From NCBI GenBank assembly GCA_003612625.1, contig RAZJ01000008.1, positions 40,649 to 104,648 of the forward strand: 64,000 bases of DNA, read 5' to 3'. This document shows, one piece after another, positions 50,406 through 60,467 of this stretch. How positions within the stretch are numbered: the stretch's first letter is position 1; each line of letters begins with the position of its first letter. This DNA is from a bacterium 1XD42-1. Its GTDB lineage: Bacteria; Bacillota; Clostridia; Oscillospirales; Ruminococcaceae. The notes under the pieces were generated by a model. The model was not told the DNA's origin. It did no database searches and saw only the letters and a list, made by a program, of their open reading frames with translations. Made by a program: the position numbers and the translations under genes.

Positions 50406-51587
50406 TTATAAAGACATACAATTGATAATGCGTTTTATAGCTTCTTTAACATCTTCCCGATCTCCAAAAGCAGTCAATCGGAAAAAATATTTTCCATTTT
50501 TTCCAAATCCTATACCTGGCGATCCAACAACTGTACAATGCTCTAATAAAAATTTAAAATATTGTTCCGAATCCATCCTGCCAGGGCATCTCATCCAAAT
50601 ATATGGTGCATTTTCTCCGCCTGTATAAGAAATGCTCAATTGATCCAAGCCTTGGCGAATGATACGGGCATTTTCCTGGTAATAGGCAATGGCTTTTGTT
50701 GTTTCTTGTTCTCCCTGAGGCGTAAATACTGCCTCCGCACCCCGCTGGACAATATAAGGAACGCCATTAAATTTTGTAGTTTGCCGGCGGAGCCACAAAT
50801 GATTCAGAGAAAGTCCGTCTATTTCCAATTCTTTTGGAATTACAGTATAACCACAGCGGGTCCCAGTAAATCCAGCTTTTTTAGAGAAAGAACAAAATTC
50901 AATTGCACATTTTTTGGCACCGTCCACTTCAAAAATGCTATGAGGCAGGGATGGATCGGTAATAAAAGCTTCATAAGCCCCATCAAAAAGCAAAACAGCC
51001 TTTTCAGCTAAAGCATAATCTACCCAAGCTTGCAGTCCATCTTTTGAATAGACAGCTCCAGTAGGATTATTTGGGGAACAAAGAAAGATAACATCTGCAT
51101 GGAAAGCTGGCGGCAGCGGTAAAAAAGAATTTTCTTCAGAAGCATCTAAAAAAAGAATTTTTTTGCCTCCCATAATAGAAGCATCTACATAAACAGGATA
51201 AACCGGATCTGGAATAAGCACAGAAGTGCCCTCGGAGAATAAATCTAAAATATTACCTAAATCACTTTTGGCCCCGTCACTAATAAAAATTTCTTCTGTT
51301 TCCAAAGAAATATTCCATTTCTTATAATAACCTGCGATTGCCTCCCGCAGGAAAGGATAACCTTGTTCCGGGCCATATCCCCGGAAAGTATCGACTTTCC
51401 CCATTTCTTGAGCTGCCTTTTCCAAAGCAGCTACAACACAGGGGCATAGCGGCTGAGTTACGTCACCGATGCTTAGACGGATTAAACGCTGATCTGGATG
51501 GGCCTCGGCAAATTGGGAAGCCCGGCGGTTAATTGCGGAAAAGAAATAATTTTCTGAAAGCTGTTGAAAATTGCGGTTGATTGGCAT
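50406..51587 (-). CDS. dapL: LL-diaminopimelate aminotransferase
   Basis: A PLP enzyme making LL-diaminopimelate directly from tetrahydrodipicolinate, bypassing the succinyl and acetyl routes. At 393 residues it fits the family. The lysine that binds PLP is in SFSKKAGFTGTRCGY, with upstream SPNNPTGAVY and GYGPEQGYPFLREAI typical of the fold-I group. The N-terminal NYFFSAINRRASQFAEAHPD is DapL-like. It lies 17 bases from pyrG in the glnA-ANTAR-pyrG-dapL operon. Its product feeds DapF. Confidence 0.93.
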   Translation of the reverse strand: MPINRNFQQLSENYFFSAINRRASQFAEAHPDQRLIRLSIGDVTQPLCPCVVAALEKAAQEMGKVDTFRGYGPEQGYPFLREAIAGYYKKWNISLETEEIFISDGAKSDLGNILDLFSEGTSVLIPDPVYPVYVDASIMGGKKILFLDASEENSFLPLPPAFHADVIFLCSPNNPTGAVYSKDGLQAWVDYALAEKAVLLFDGAYEAFITDPSLPHSIFEVDGAKKCAIEFCSFSKKAGFTGTRCGYTVIPKELEIDGLSLNHLWLRRQTTKFNGVPYIVQRGAEAVFTPQGEQETTKAIAYYQENARIIRQGLDQLSISYTGGENAPYIWMRCPGRMDSEQYFKFLLEHCTVVGSPGIGFGKNGKYFFRLTAFGDREDVKEAIKRIINCMSL

Positions 51588-51604
51588 AAAAGCTTTCCTT
51601 TCTA

Positions 51605-53227
<1,623 letters not shown>

Positions 53228-53234
53228 TTATTTT

Positions 53235-53801
53235 TTAATGATCCTCATAAGCACTTAAAATATTGCGGGCCACTTCCGATTTTGGAAGCCGTAAATCCAT
53301 AGCCTGTTTTTCTAAATAGCGATGGGCCTGCTGTTCCGTCATCCCTAAATACTGCATTAAAGCAGCCTTTGCCCTGCCGGACAATTTTAATTCTTCCAAT
53401 TTTTCCTGTAAACGGGTATTTTCCTGGCGGAGTCCCAGAATCCTTCTTCGGGAAGCCTGTGCCAGTTTTACAGCCTGAAATAAAAGCGATTTTCCAAAAG
53501 GCTTTGCTACAACAAAAACCCCATAATCTTCTACCCGGGCCGAAATTTCGGCAGCATGGGCGCAGGCCACTAAAAGCAGTACACCTGCATCGCTTTTACG
53601 GGCACATTCCACAGAAAGGTCAGCACCAAATTCGTCGGATAAAGGCGTATTGATCACAATAATTTCAAAATGGGATTCTCCCAATAAACGGCGGGCTTCC
53701 CCGCCATTGTAGGCATAATGCTGCTCAGTCAGCCCGTATTCCCGCAGGAGCGGGGAAAGGGCTTCACTGCCGCGGCGGGCAGAAATAATCAAGGTATCCA
53801 T
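53235..53801 (-). CDS. ANTAR-domain RNA-binding antiterminator with degenerate receiver
   Basis: A 188-residue protein. Residues 1-115 form a receiver-like domain, but the usual phospho-acceptor aspartate is replaced: the equivalent motif reads IIVINTPLSDEFG, with Asn where Asp is expected. A coiled coil (LGLRQENTRLQEKLEELK) leads into the C-terminal ANTAR domain, with GRAKAALMQYLGMTEQQAHRYLEKQAM and RLPKSEVARNILSA. ANTAR proteins bind hairpins with hexanucleotide loops and stop transcription termination. It follows glnA, 32 bases apart, and glnA has such a leader upstream. Confidence 0.9.
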   Translation of the reverse strand: MDTLIISARRGSEALSPLLREYGLTEQHYAYNGGEARRLLGESHFEIIVINTPLSDEFGADLSVECARKSDAGVLLLVACAHAAEISARVEDYGVFVVAKPFGKSLLFQAVKLAQASRRRILGLRQENTRLQEKLEELKLSGRAKAALMQYLGMTEQQAHRYLEKQAMDLRLPKSEVARNILSAYEDH

Positions 53802-53833
53802 AGCCCCTTTTTCCCCCTTTTCATCCTTAACCT

Positions 53834-55147
53834 TTAAATCTTATCTAAATAGCCGTTTACAGAGTCAGAATAGAGATTGTTTTTACAGGCACATTCCCAT
53901 TCCATATCTTTTTTTGCTAAATACCGTTCTAAAAGGGGAGCAGGCAGTACCCGTTTTAAGAAACTGCTTTTATGGGCCAGTTCCAGGGCTTCCCCTAAAT
54001 CTTCCGGCAGTTTTCCAACCCCGGGCCTGTCTGCGGCCATATGGTACAAATCCTCGTCAACAGACGGCTCTAATTCCAGCTTTTCCTCTAATCCTTCCAG
54101 ACCTGCTTCCAGCAGCAGCAGGATTGTCAGATAAGGATTGCAGGCCGGATCTGCCTGACGGACTTCAATACGGGAATATTCCCCTGCCGCCGCAGGAACC
54201 CTCACCAGTTGGGAACGGTTCTGGCAGGACCAGGAAATATAACAGGGTGCTTCCCATTCGCCCAGCCGGTAATAAGAATTGGCCAGTGGATTTAAAAAGA
54301 CAGAAATTTCAGCTGCCCGGCGTAAAATGCCCTGGGTAAAAGCTTTTGCCTGGGGAGTGGGCATATGGGCAAAGCCTTCAAATAAATTACATCCCTCTTT
54401 ATAAAGAGAAAGGTTAATATGCAAACCGCTGCCGCTTTCCTTTTCCAAGGGCTTTGGCAGAAAAGAAGCATAAAGGCCGTTATTGGCTGCGGCTGCTTTT
54501 ACAGCCGACCGGAAAGCCATTAAATTATCCCCTGCTGCCAGAGGGCCTGCTTTTGCAAAATCAATTTCATTTTGTCCTGGGCCTTGCTCATGATGGGAGC
54601 TTTCAGGGATAACCCCCATTTCTTCCAGGCTCAGGCAGATTTCCCGACGGACATTTTCCCCTCGGTCATATGGGGCTACATCACAATAGCCTGCCCGGTC
54701 ATGGGGCTCCAATGTGGGGTAGCCTTTTTCATTGGTTAAAAATAAATAAAATTCACATTCCGGCCCCACCTGGAAAGACCATCCCTGGTTTGTAGCCCTG
54801 TCCGCAGTTTTACGCAGCAGGTAACGAACATCCCCTTCAAAAGGGCGGCCGTCCGGGTAACGGATATTACAGAACAGGCGTACCACCCGTCCATGGGAGG
54901 GCCTCCAGGGAAGGACAGACAGTGTGGACGGATCGGGAACAAGAAATAAATCTGACTGGGCTGTGTCTAAAAATCCCCGGACTGCTGAAGCATCAAACGA
55001 AATGCCGGTATAAAATGCCCGCAAAAGCTGGTCCGGCGGGATTGCAATATTTTTCTGGGTGCCGAAAATATCACAAAATGCCAAACGGATAAATTTTACA
55101 TCATTTTCCTTTACAAACTGCATCACATCTGAAGTTGCCATATTCAT
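53834..55147 (-). CDS. glnA: Glutamine synthetase type I
   Basis: Forms glutamine from glutamate and ammonia. Family motifs are visible: FDASAVRGF for Ser-loop binding, GPECEFYLF, HHEQGPGQNEIDF with metal-binding glutamate and histidine, GSGLHINLSLY, and SYYRLGEWEAPCYISW. At 437 residues it is the short form found in many Clostridia. No adenylylation segment (NLYDLPPEE) is seen near the C-terminus, so control by adenylylation is unlikely. It heads the operon glnA-ANTAR-pyrG-dapL. Its leader has a consensus promoter and an attenuator. Confidence 0.93.
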   Translation of the reverse strand: MNMATSDVMQFVKENDVKFIRLAFCDIFGTQKNIAIPPDQLLRAFYTGISFDASAVRGFLDTAQSDLFLVPDPSTLSVLPWRPSHGRVVRLFCNIRYPDGRPFEGDVRYLLRKTADRATNQGWSFQVGPECEFYLFLTNEKGYPTLEPHDRAGYCDVAPYDRGENVRREICLSLEEMGVIPESSHHEQGPGQNEIDFAKAGPLAAGDNLMAFRSAVKAAAANNGLYASFLPKPLEKESGSGLHINLSLYKEGCNLFEGFAHMPTPQAKAFTQGILRRAAEISVFLNPLANSYYRLGEWEAPCYISWSCQNRSQLVRVPAAAGEYSRIEVRQADPACNPYLTILLLLEAGLEGLEEKLELEPSVDEDLYHMAADRPGVGKLPEDLGEALELAHKSSFLKRVLPAPLLERYLAKKDMEWECACKNNLYSDSVNGYLDKI

Positions 55148-55202
55148 AAATTCCTTTTATCCTCTCCTAAAGATAGGCCGTAAAATAAAAAAATACGCCC
55201 AT

Positions 55203-55240
55203 AAAAAACCAGGAAGATTTTTCATCCAGCCTGTTTTTTT
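55203..55240 (-). terminator. Leader terminator (attenuator) of glnA
   Basis: On the minus strand the A-rich arm and AACAGG pair with CCTGGTTTTTT (one bulge), giving a run of six T at 55208-55203, then a second T7 tract near 55190. It lies in the leader, before the glnA ribosome site, where antitermination would act. Confidence 0.75.
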
Positions 55241-55242
55241 AT

Positions 55243-55256
55243 GAACGACATTGTTC
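55243..55256 (-). promoter_or_regulatory. ANTAR-type hexaloop hairpin in the glnA leader
   Basis: On the minus strand GAAC-AATGTC-GTTC (55256-55243). The six-base loop has A at position 1 and G at position 4, the ANTAR recognition pattern. It immediately precedes the terminator. Only this one hexaloop hairpin is clear; ANTAR sites normally have two. Confidence 0.6.
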
Positions 55257-55264
55257 GATTTACT

Positions 55265-55293
55265 ATTATAAAGCATGAAACAGCTCCTGTCAA
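55265..55293 (-). promoter_or_regulatory. Perfect consensus promoter of the glnA operon
   Basis: On the minus strand TTGACA at 55293-55288, 17 bases, TATAAT at 55270-55265. It leaves a leader of about 110 bases with the hexaloop hairpin and terminator. Confidence 0.95.
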
Positions 55294-55488
55294 ATCGATC
55301 GGTTTATTTTTCAGAAATATTCCAGAAAATTCAGCAAATTTGCCCAAAAATTATGAAAAAACAGGATTTTGCTTGAAACCTCTATGCGGGCTTGCCCTTG
55401 ATGTGATATACTGTATATGAGAAAGCTTTGGTAAAATCCCGATTCTTGAAAGAGAAAGCAACCATGGAAATTGGGAAGGAGAGATTTT

Positions 55489-56427
55489 ATGGATTCGGTA
55501 TTGTTTGAGGCGATCCGTAAGACCATACCGAAACGGATTGATTTAATATTTTCAGAAGGTGAGGACCGGATCAGCATATTGTTCCGGGAACCATACCAGC
55601 CTATTGGCAATGAAAATGCAGCTTTTGAAGCATGGGTATTATATATCCATAACAAATCCCCCCGTACCAAAATTGTTATGGCAATTCCGGAACTGAACAT
55701 ACATCAATATGAATGTCTGCATTTTAAGCGTTTTTTATACCGGCTTGCTAATTTTTCTGCAATGAAATACAGTTGGTTTTTCTTATCCAAAGAGCTGGAA
55801 GACCGGGTTGCAGAATTTATGGCGGAATACCGCTCCCATCCGAAGGTGATCCGTTTGCCCCACAGTGAAACAGCAGGAGCCCGGGGGAAAGGGGAACGGA
55901 TTTTACAAAACCGGTTTATCGCTCCGGACAGTATTTTGCAGGCTTTGCCGGAATGTGACAGGGCGCCTTTACATGCGGAATTTCCTGTGGATCTTTATTG
56001 GGGGACAAAACGTGCCCATATGCTTCCGGAAAACCGGGTATTTCCTGGGGGCAGCGGCAGCCGGCTTGATTTATGGTGCAAGCCGGAAAATGCACTCAGT
56101 ATTTTTCATCTGACGTATCAGGAGCCTACTGCCAGTATGGTTTCTAAATTGTTTTTCTTAGCTTACTGGTGCCGGGATGTTTTTATGGACAACCAGGGTT
56201 CTGCTATCATTTTTCCGCGGCTTCCGACAAAAGCGTACCGGGGCTTTGAGGACTTTTTCAATCCGGATAAGAGCCGCAAGCCCATAGAAGTATTAAACGC
56301 TAATTTTCTGGCGGATCAGTTTCATCCCAAATTAGAAATTGATTTTATTTGTGAAATGCTTTCTACGCCTCAAATCCGTTTTAATATGTTAAAATACAGC
56401 TGCGATATGCCGCTGAAATTTACATAA
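55489..56427 (+). CDS. Hypothetical protein, function not recognised
   Basis: A 312-residue soluble protein with no signal peptide, membrane helix or motif I can assign. It is mixed alpha/beta with many aromatic and basic residues; notable segments are RIDLIFSEGEDRISILFREP, MKYSWFFLSKELEDRV and PVDLYWGTKRAHMLPENR. The start at ATG 55489 follows GGGAAGGAGAG. It is divergent from glnA and 23 bases upstream of yedF, so it may belong to that transcription unit. A nuclease- or replication-like role would be a guess. Confidence 0.6.
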   Translation: MDSVLFEAIRKTIPKRIDLIFSEGEDRISILFREPYQPIGNENAAFEAWVLYIHNKSPRTKIVMAIPELNIHQYECLHFKRFLYRLANFSAMKYSWFFLSKELEDRVAEFMAEYRSHPKVIRLPHSETAGARGKGERILQNRFIAPDSILQALPECDRAPLHAEFPVDLYWGTKRAHMLPENRVFPGGSGSRLDLWCKPENALSIFHLTYQEPTASMVSKLFFLAYWCRDVFMDNQGSAIIFPRLPTKAYRGFEDFFNPDKSRKPIEVLNANFLADQFHPKLEIDFICEMLSTPQIRFNMLKYSCDMPLKFT

Positions 56428-56450
56428 CCAAAAGAAAGAAGGTTTTTTTC

Positions 56451-57044
56451 ATGCACACCATTGATGCAAAAGGACTTGCCTGTCCGCAGCCGGTTATCCT
56501 GGCAAAAAAATCAGTTGACAGCGGGGAAACCGAATTTGCTGTCCTGGTTGATAATACAACTGCTGTTGAAAATTTGACCCGTTTAGCCCAAAACAGCGGC
56601 TACCAGGTTTCTTCCATAGAAGAAAACGGGATTTTTACCGTTGCATTTTCAAAAGACGGCTCTGCTGTTCCGGCTTCTGCTCCTGAAACATCCCATGCGC
56701 CGGAAACCAATGGAAAATGGGCTGTTTTTGCTCCCAGCGATTCCTTAGGCCGGGGCGATTCTGAATTAGGCGCTTCTTTAATTAAAATGTTTTTCTATAC
56801 CTTGACCCAGGAAAAAGATGTTCCGGATTATATCCTTTTGATGAACGCCGGTGTTACTTTAGCCTGCAATGAGGAAATTTCAGGCCATTTGCAGACTCTG
56901 GCTGAAATGGGATCGGAAATTTTAGTCTGCGGGACATGCTTAAATTATTATGGTCTGAAAGAAGAAGTGAAAGTAGGAACAGTCAGCAATATGTATGATA
57001 TTGTAAGCTGTATGAAAAAAGCTTCTAAGGTGACAACCCTGTGA
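56451..57044 (+). CDS. yedF: YedF: TusA/SirA-like plus DsrE-like protein, selenium-associated
   Basis: A 197-residue protein. Residues 1-70 form a TusA-like domain with the CPxP motif (GLACPQPVILAKK, Cys11), which in relatives carries a persulfide. A Pro/Ala linker joins it to a DsrE-like domain (about 95-197; ILLMNAGVTLACNEEISGHL, VCGTCLNYYG). YedF-type proteins are linked to selenium or sulfur transfer in anaerobes. The next gene encodes a DUF3343 protein that often accompanies it and overlaps its stop. No selD or selA is in the window. Confidence 0.87.
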   Translation: MHTIDAKGLACPQPVILAKKSVDSGETEFAVLVDNTTAVENLTRLAQNSGYQVSSIEENGIFTVAFSKDGSAVPASAPETSHAPETNGKWAVFAPSDSLGRGDSELGASLIKMFFYTLTQEKDVPDYILLMNAGVTLACNEEISGHLQTLAEMGSEILVCGTCLNYYGLKEEVKVGTVSNMYDIVSCMKKASKVTTL

Positions 57045-57274
57045 GTTATGGAGTCATTGCTTTTGTATCTACCCATGATGCTATGGCAGCAGAAAAATTG
57101 TTAAAACCGCTGCTTCCTATTACAATGATGCCCACTCCAAGATGTATTACCGCTTCCTGCGGCATTTCATTGCGGTTTGAGCTGGAGGATACGGATAAAA
57201 TCCGTGAGGCTTCCCAGTCCCTTTCCGGTTATCAGCTTTATCGGATTGAAGACGGAAGCTATACGCCTTTATAA
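57041..57274 (+). CDS. DUF3343 putative Se/S carrier protein
   Basis: A 77-residue protein starting at GTG, overlapping the yedF stop by 4 bases, with AAGGTGA upstream. The pattern FVSTHDAMAAEKLLKP and MPTPRCITASCGISLRFE, with two cysteines nine residues apart, is the DUF3343 family. Such small proteins are found with yedF in selenium-using anaerobes and are thought to carry sulfur or selenium. A terminator follows. Confidence 0.85.
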   Translation: MSYGVIAFVSTHDAMAAEKLLKPLLPITMMPTPRCITASCGISLRFELEDTDKIREASQSLSGYQLYRIEDGSYTPL

Positions 57275-57297
57275 GCATTTATGATGGAGGCTGTTTC

Positions 57298-57332
57298 AAA
57301 AGTCCCGCCCCCAGCAGGAGGTGGGACTTTTT
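57298..57332 (+). terminator. Terminator between the yedF unit and the cobalamin operon
   Basis: The stem AAAAGTCCC/GGGACTTTT with inner CC-rich pairing around CAGCAG is followed by TTTTTT. It separates the yedF unit from cobM. Confidence 0.9.
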
Positions 57333-57383
57333 TCCTGGGCACTGCTGCCTTATGATTTTCCAAAGGAGGGAAATCTTTTATTT

Positions 57384-58139
57384 ATGATCCATTTCGTTGG
57401 GGCAGGACCTGGAGATCCGGAATTGATTACCATGCGGGGCCGCCGCTTATTGGAAGAAGCAGATACCATTATTTATGCCGGATCTTTAGTGAATCCTGCC
57501 ATATTGGACTGGGCAAAGCCTGGCTGTAAAATTTATGACAGTGCAGGCATGACTTTGGAACAAGTATTGAAAGCCATGGAAACCGCAGAAAAAACAGGCC
57601 ATGATACCGTACGGCTCCATACCGGGGACCCCAGTTTATATGGAGCAGTTCGGGAACAAATGGATGCTTTGGACAGCAAGGGGATTCCCTGGGACGTAAC
57701 CCCTGGCGTCAGTGCTTTTAGCGGGGCTGCCGCAGCTTTGGGGGCTGAATATACTTTGCCTGGCCTTTCCCAGACTTTGATTATCACCCGTATGGAAGGA
57801 CGTACCCCTGTGCCGGAAAAAGAAGCTTTGGCTTCTCTGGCTTCGCATCAGGCTTCCATGGCCCTTTATCTAAGCGCGGGCATGGCGGAAAAAGTCCAAA
57901 AAGCCTTGTTGTCAGGGGGAATCCCACCGGAAACCCCTGCGGCAATCGTTTATAAAGCAACCTGGCCGGAAGAACAGGTTTTCAGGGGAACAGTCGGTTC
58001 TCTGGTAAAAATAGCAGAAGAAAATAATATTACAAAAACCGCTTTGATTTTGGTTGGAAAATTCCTAGGGGAAAACTATGAAAGATCTAAATTATACGAT
58101 CCAGGCTTTTCCCATGGATACCGCCAGGGGGCTTTATGA
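57384..58139 (+). CDS. cobM: Cobalt-precorrin-4 C11-methyltransferase (CbiF/CobM)
   Basis: Adds the C11 methyl of the corrin ring. A 251-residue SAM-dependent tetrapyrrole methylase: MIHFVGAGPGDPELITMRG is the first SAM motif, GSLVNPAILDWAKPG and LHTGDPSLYGAVREQMD follow, and VTPGVSAFSGAAAALGAEYT is characteristic of C11-methylases. The start at ATG 57384 follows AAAGGAGGG. It opens an operon in which all later genes overlap or nearly touch. The cobalt-precorrin (anaerobic) route is inferred from the CbiG neighbour. Confidence 0.92.
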   Translation: MIHFVGAGPGDPELITMRGRRLLEEADTIIYAGSLVNPAILDWAKPGCKIYDSAGMTLEQVLKAMETAEKTGHDTVRLHTGDPSLYGAVREQMDALDSKGIPWDVTPGVSAFSGAAAALGAEYTLPGLSQTLIITRMEGRTPVPEKEALASLASHQASMALYLSAGMAEKVQKALLSGGIPPETPAAIVYKATWPEEQVFRGTVGSLVKIAEENNITKTALILVGKFLGENYERSKLYDPGFSHGYRQGAL

Positions 58140-59176
58140 TTTACATTGCAGCTTTTACAGAAAAAGGGCTTGCCTTAGGGAAAACCTTAGCAAAAGGCTT
58201 AGGGGATACTTTTGTTTTCGCACCGGAACGGTTTGCCGGAGAAGGCGTGGCAGCTTTCGGAGACCCGATCCAGCAATGGACCGGGAATGCTTTCCAGCAG
58301 GTAAAAGGATTGATCTTTATAGGGGCTTGCGGCATTGCTGTACGTGCCATAGCCCCTTTCCTGCGGGGAAAAGAACAGGACCCTGCCGTAGTTGCAGTAG
58401 ACCAGAAAGGAAAGTTCGCAATCCCTCTTTTATCAGGCCATCTGGGAGGGGCTAACCAATTAGCCCGGCAAATCAGTGCTTTATGTGGCGCTGTCCCGGT
58501 TATTACCACAGCAACCGATATGGAAGGGATTTTTGCGGTAGATGTATGGGCCAAAGAAAATAATGTGTCCCTGTTGGATGTGCCTTTGATTAAGGAGATT
58601 TCCAGCCGCCTTTTAGCTGGAGAAGCTGTTGGACTGGCCTGTGATTTCCCTGTAAAACATTTGCCGGAAGGATTTATTTCCGGCCCCTGCCAGGCAGGGA
58701 TTTCGATTTCTCTGGAAGAAGGAAATCGTCCTTTTCCTATTACTTTACGGCTGATCCCCCATATCTTATTTTTAGGCATTGGATGCCGCAAAGGGGTTTT
58801 GGCAGGGGATTTGGAAGCTTTTGTCGAGAAAATCCTGGAATCTGCAAAGGTTTCCCGCCAAGCATTAGCAGGTGTTTGCACAGTAGAGCTAAAAAGAAAT
58901 GAGCCCGGGCTGCTGCTATTCTGTGAAAAATGGGGGCTGCCTCTTTATACCTTTTCCCCCCAGGCCCTAATGGAAATCCCCGGAGAATTTCATTCTTCCC
59001 CCTTTGTAGCCCAGGTGACAGGGGCGGATAATATTTGCGAGCGGGCTGCCGCAGCGGGAAGCAAAGGAAAACTGTTTTCAGGCAGGCAGGCGGAAAATGG
59101 AATAACAATTGCACTGGCCATCCAGGAATGGACAGCGAATTTTTCCTTTTTTGGGGAAGGCGGTGGAGAAAATTGA
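58136..59176 (+). CDS. cbiG: Cobalt-precorrin-5A hydrolase CbiG
   Basis: Opens the delta-lactone ring to cobalt-precorrin-5B with release of acetaldehyde; this step is specific to the anaerobic B12 pathway. The 346-residue protein has the N-terminal CbiG domain (YIAAFTEKGLALGKTLAKGL), the middle part ACGIAVRAIAPFL and LLSGHLGGANQLARQIS, and the C-terminal half with FLGIGCRKGVLAGDLEAF. It overlaps cobM by 4 bases (ATGA). CbiH and CbiK/L-type genes are not here, so other ring-forming steps are encoded elsewhere. Confidence 0.93.
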   Translation: MIYIAAFTEKGLALGKTLAKGLGDTFVFAPERFAGEGVAAFGDPIQQWTGNAFQQVKGLIFIGACGIAVRAIAPFLRGKEQDPAVVAVDQKGKFAIPLLSGHLGGANQLARQISALCGAVPVITTATDMEGIFAVDVWAKENNVSLLDVPLIKEISSRLLAGEAVGLACDFPVKHLPEGFISGPCQAGISISLEEGNRPFPITLRLIPHILFLGIGCRKGVLAGDLEAFVEKILESAKVSRQALAGVCTVELKRNEPGLLLFCEKWGLPLYTFSPQALMEIPGEFHSSPFVAQVTGADNICERAAAAGSKGKLFSGRQAENGITIALAIQEWTANFSFFGEGGGEN

Positions 59177-59925
59177 AAAAAGTTTTGCTGTTTGCAGGGA
59201 CAACGGAAGGACGGGAATTGATAGAAGGCTTGGCAGGTGCGGAAATATCTTTATTGGCTTGTGTTGTTTCTGAATATGGGAAAAAGCTGCTGCCATCTGC
59301 GGAAAATTTGCAAGTCCGGGTAGGCCGGATGGATCGGATCCAAATAGCCGCCTTGCTGACGGAAGAAAAATTTGATTTTGTTGTAGACGCTACCCATCCT
59401 TATGCAACAGAAGCTACCGCAAATTTATCTGTTGCCTGCCGGGAAGCGGATATTCCTTATTACCGGGTAATCCGGGAAGCCTCCAACATGGAAGGCTGTA
59501 TTCTCGTCCCTTCCCTGGAAGAAGCGGCGGCTTTTTTAGAGGTACAAAAAGGGAATGCTTTATTGACCGTCGGCAGCAAAGAATTAGAAATATTTACTGC
59601 TGTAAAAGATTATCAGGATCGTTTTTATGTGCGGGTATTGCCTGCGGTTTCTTCCCTGGAAAAATGTAAAGCCTTGGGATTTTCCGGTCGTCATATCCTT
59701 GCAATGCAGGGGCCTTTTTCTGCTCAGTTTAATGAAGCCCTGTTAAAAGAATTGCAATGCTGCTGGCTTGTTACAAAAGATTCCGGTTTAGAAGGTGGTT
59801 TTCCTGAAAAGCAAATGGGAGCTTTGGCAGCAGGTGCCCAGATTATTGTGGTCAGCCGTCCCATAGAAGCGGGAATGTCTGTAAAAGCTTTATTGGAATT
59901 ATTACGGAAAGAGGCCAGCTTATGA
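59173..59925 (+). CDS. cobK: Cobalt-precorrin-6A reductase (CbiJ/CobK)
   Basis: Reduces precorrin-6A with NADPH. The 250-residue protein starts at TTG 59173 (reads MKKVLLFAGTTEGRELIEGL), overlapping the cbiG stop, with GGAG 6 bases before; the long upstream frame is only read-through. Motifs FAGTTEGREL, DATHPYATEATANL and LLTVGSKELEIF identify the family. The ring of genes around it is in the standard Bacillota cobalamin order. Confidence 0.92.
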   Translation: MKKVLLFAGTTEGRELIEGLAGAEISLLACVVSEYGKKLLPSAENLQVRVGRMDRIQIAALLTEEKFDFVVDATHPYATEATANLSVACREADIPYYRVIREASNMEGCILVPSLEEAAAFLEVQKGNALLTVGSKELEIFTAVKDYQDRFYVRVLPAVSSLEKCKALGFSGRHILAMQGPFSAQFNEALLKELQCCWLVTKDSGLEGGFPEKQMGALAAGAQIIVVSRPIEAGMSVKALLELLRKEASL

Positions 59926-60467
59926 CGGCACTGGTGCTGGGAGGCGCAGCCAGCGGAAAATCGGAATATGCTGAAAGCTTAATTTTAGCATCCCCCCACA
60001 AACCGCGGATTTATGTAGCTGCTATGATATGCCGGGATTCGGAGGATGCTGCCCGGATTGCCCGCCATCAGGCGTTGCGGGCTGAAAAGGGATTCCTCAC
60101 TGTGGAACGGCCTTTGGATTTAGGGAGTTGGGAATGTCCTTTAGGGGCCGCTGTATTGGTTGAATGTATGACGAATCTTTTAGCCAATGAATTATATGAA
60201 CCAAATGGAGCAGGCATCCAAGCCCCTGAAAAAATTTTAACTGCTTTACAGGCTATATCAGCCCGGGCAGGAACTCTGGTGGTGGTATCTGGGGATATAT
60301 TTGCTGATGGCAAAAACTATGATGTGGAAACCAGACAGTATCAAAGGATGTTAAGCCAAATAAACAGGGGATTTGCCGCCTTAGCAGATACAGTAAAAGA
60401 AATTGTCTGTGGTATTCCATTGGATTGGAAACCCTGGAATGGGAAGGAGGGGAATTATGCGGGTTAA
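59922..60467 (+). CDS. cobU: Adenosylcobinamide kinase / adenosylcobinamide-phosphate guanylyltransferase
   Basis: Phosphorylates and then guanylates adenosylcobinamide during nucleotide-loop assembly. The 181-residue protein has P-loop GGAASGKSEYAE (residues 7-18), the guanylation histidine region ARIARHQALRAEKG and VLVECMTNLLANELY. It overlaps cobK by 4 bases. This is the full-length version; a short paralogue follows at 61299-61670. Confidence 0.94.
   Translation: MTALVLGGAASGKSEYAESLILASPHKPRIYVAAMICRDSEDAARIARHQALRAEKGFLTVERPLDLGSWECPLGAAVLVECMTNLLANELYEPNGAGIQAPEKILTALQAISARAGTLVVVSGDIFADGKNYDVETRQYQRMLSQINRGFAALADTVKEIVCGIPLDWKPWNGKEGNYAG

Noticed and set aside
57275..57383. Cobalamin riboswitch before the cobalamin operon
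   Set aside because: The space between the yedF-unit terminator and cobM is too short for the usual 200-base element, and no B12-box-like sequence is seen.
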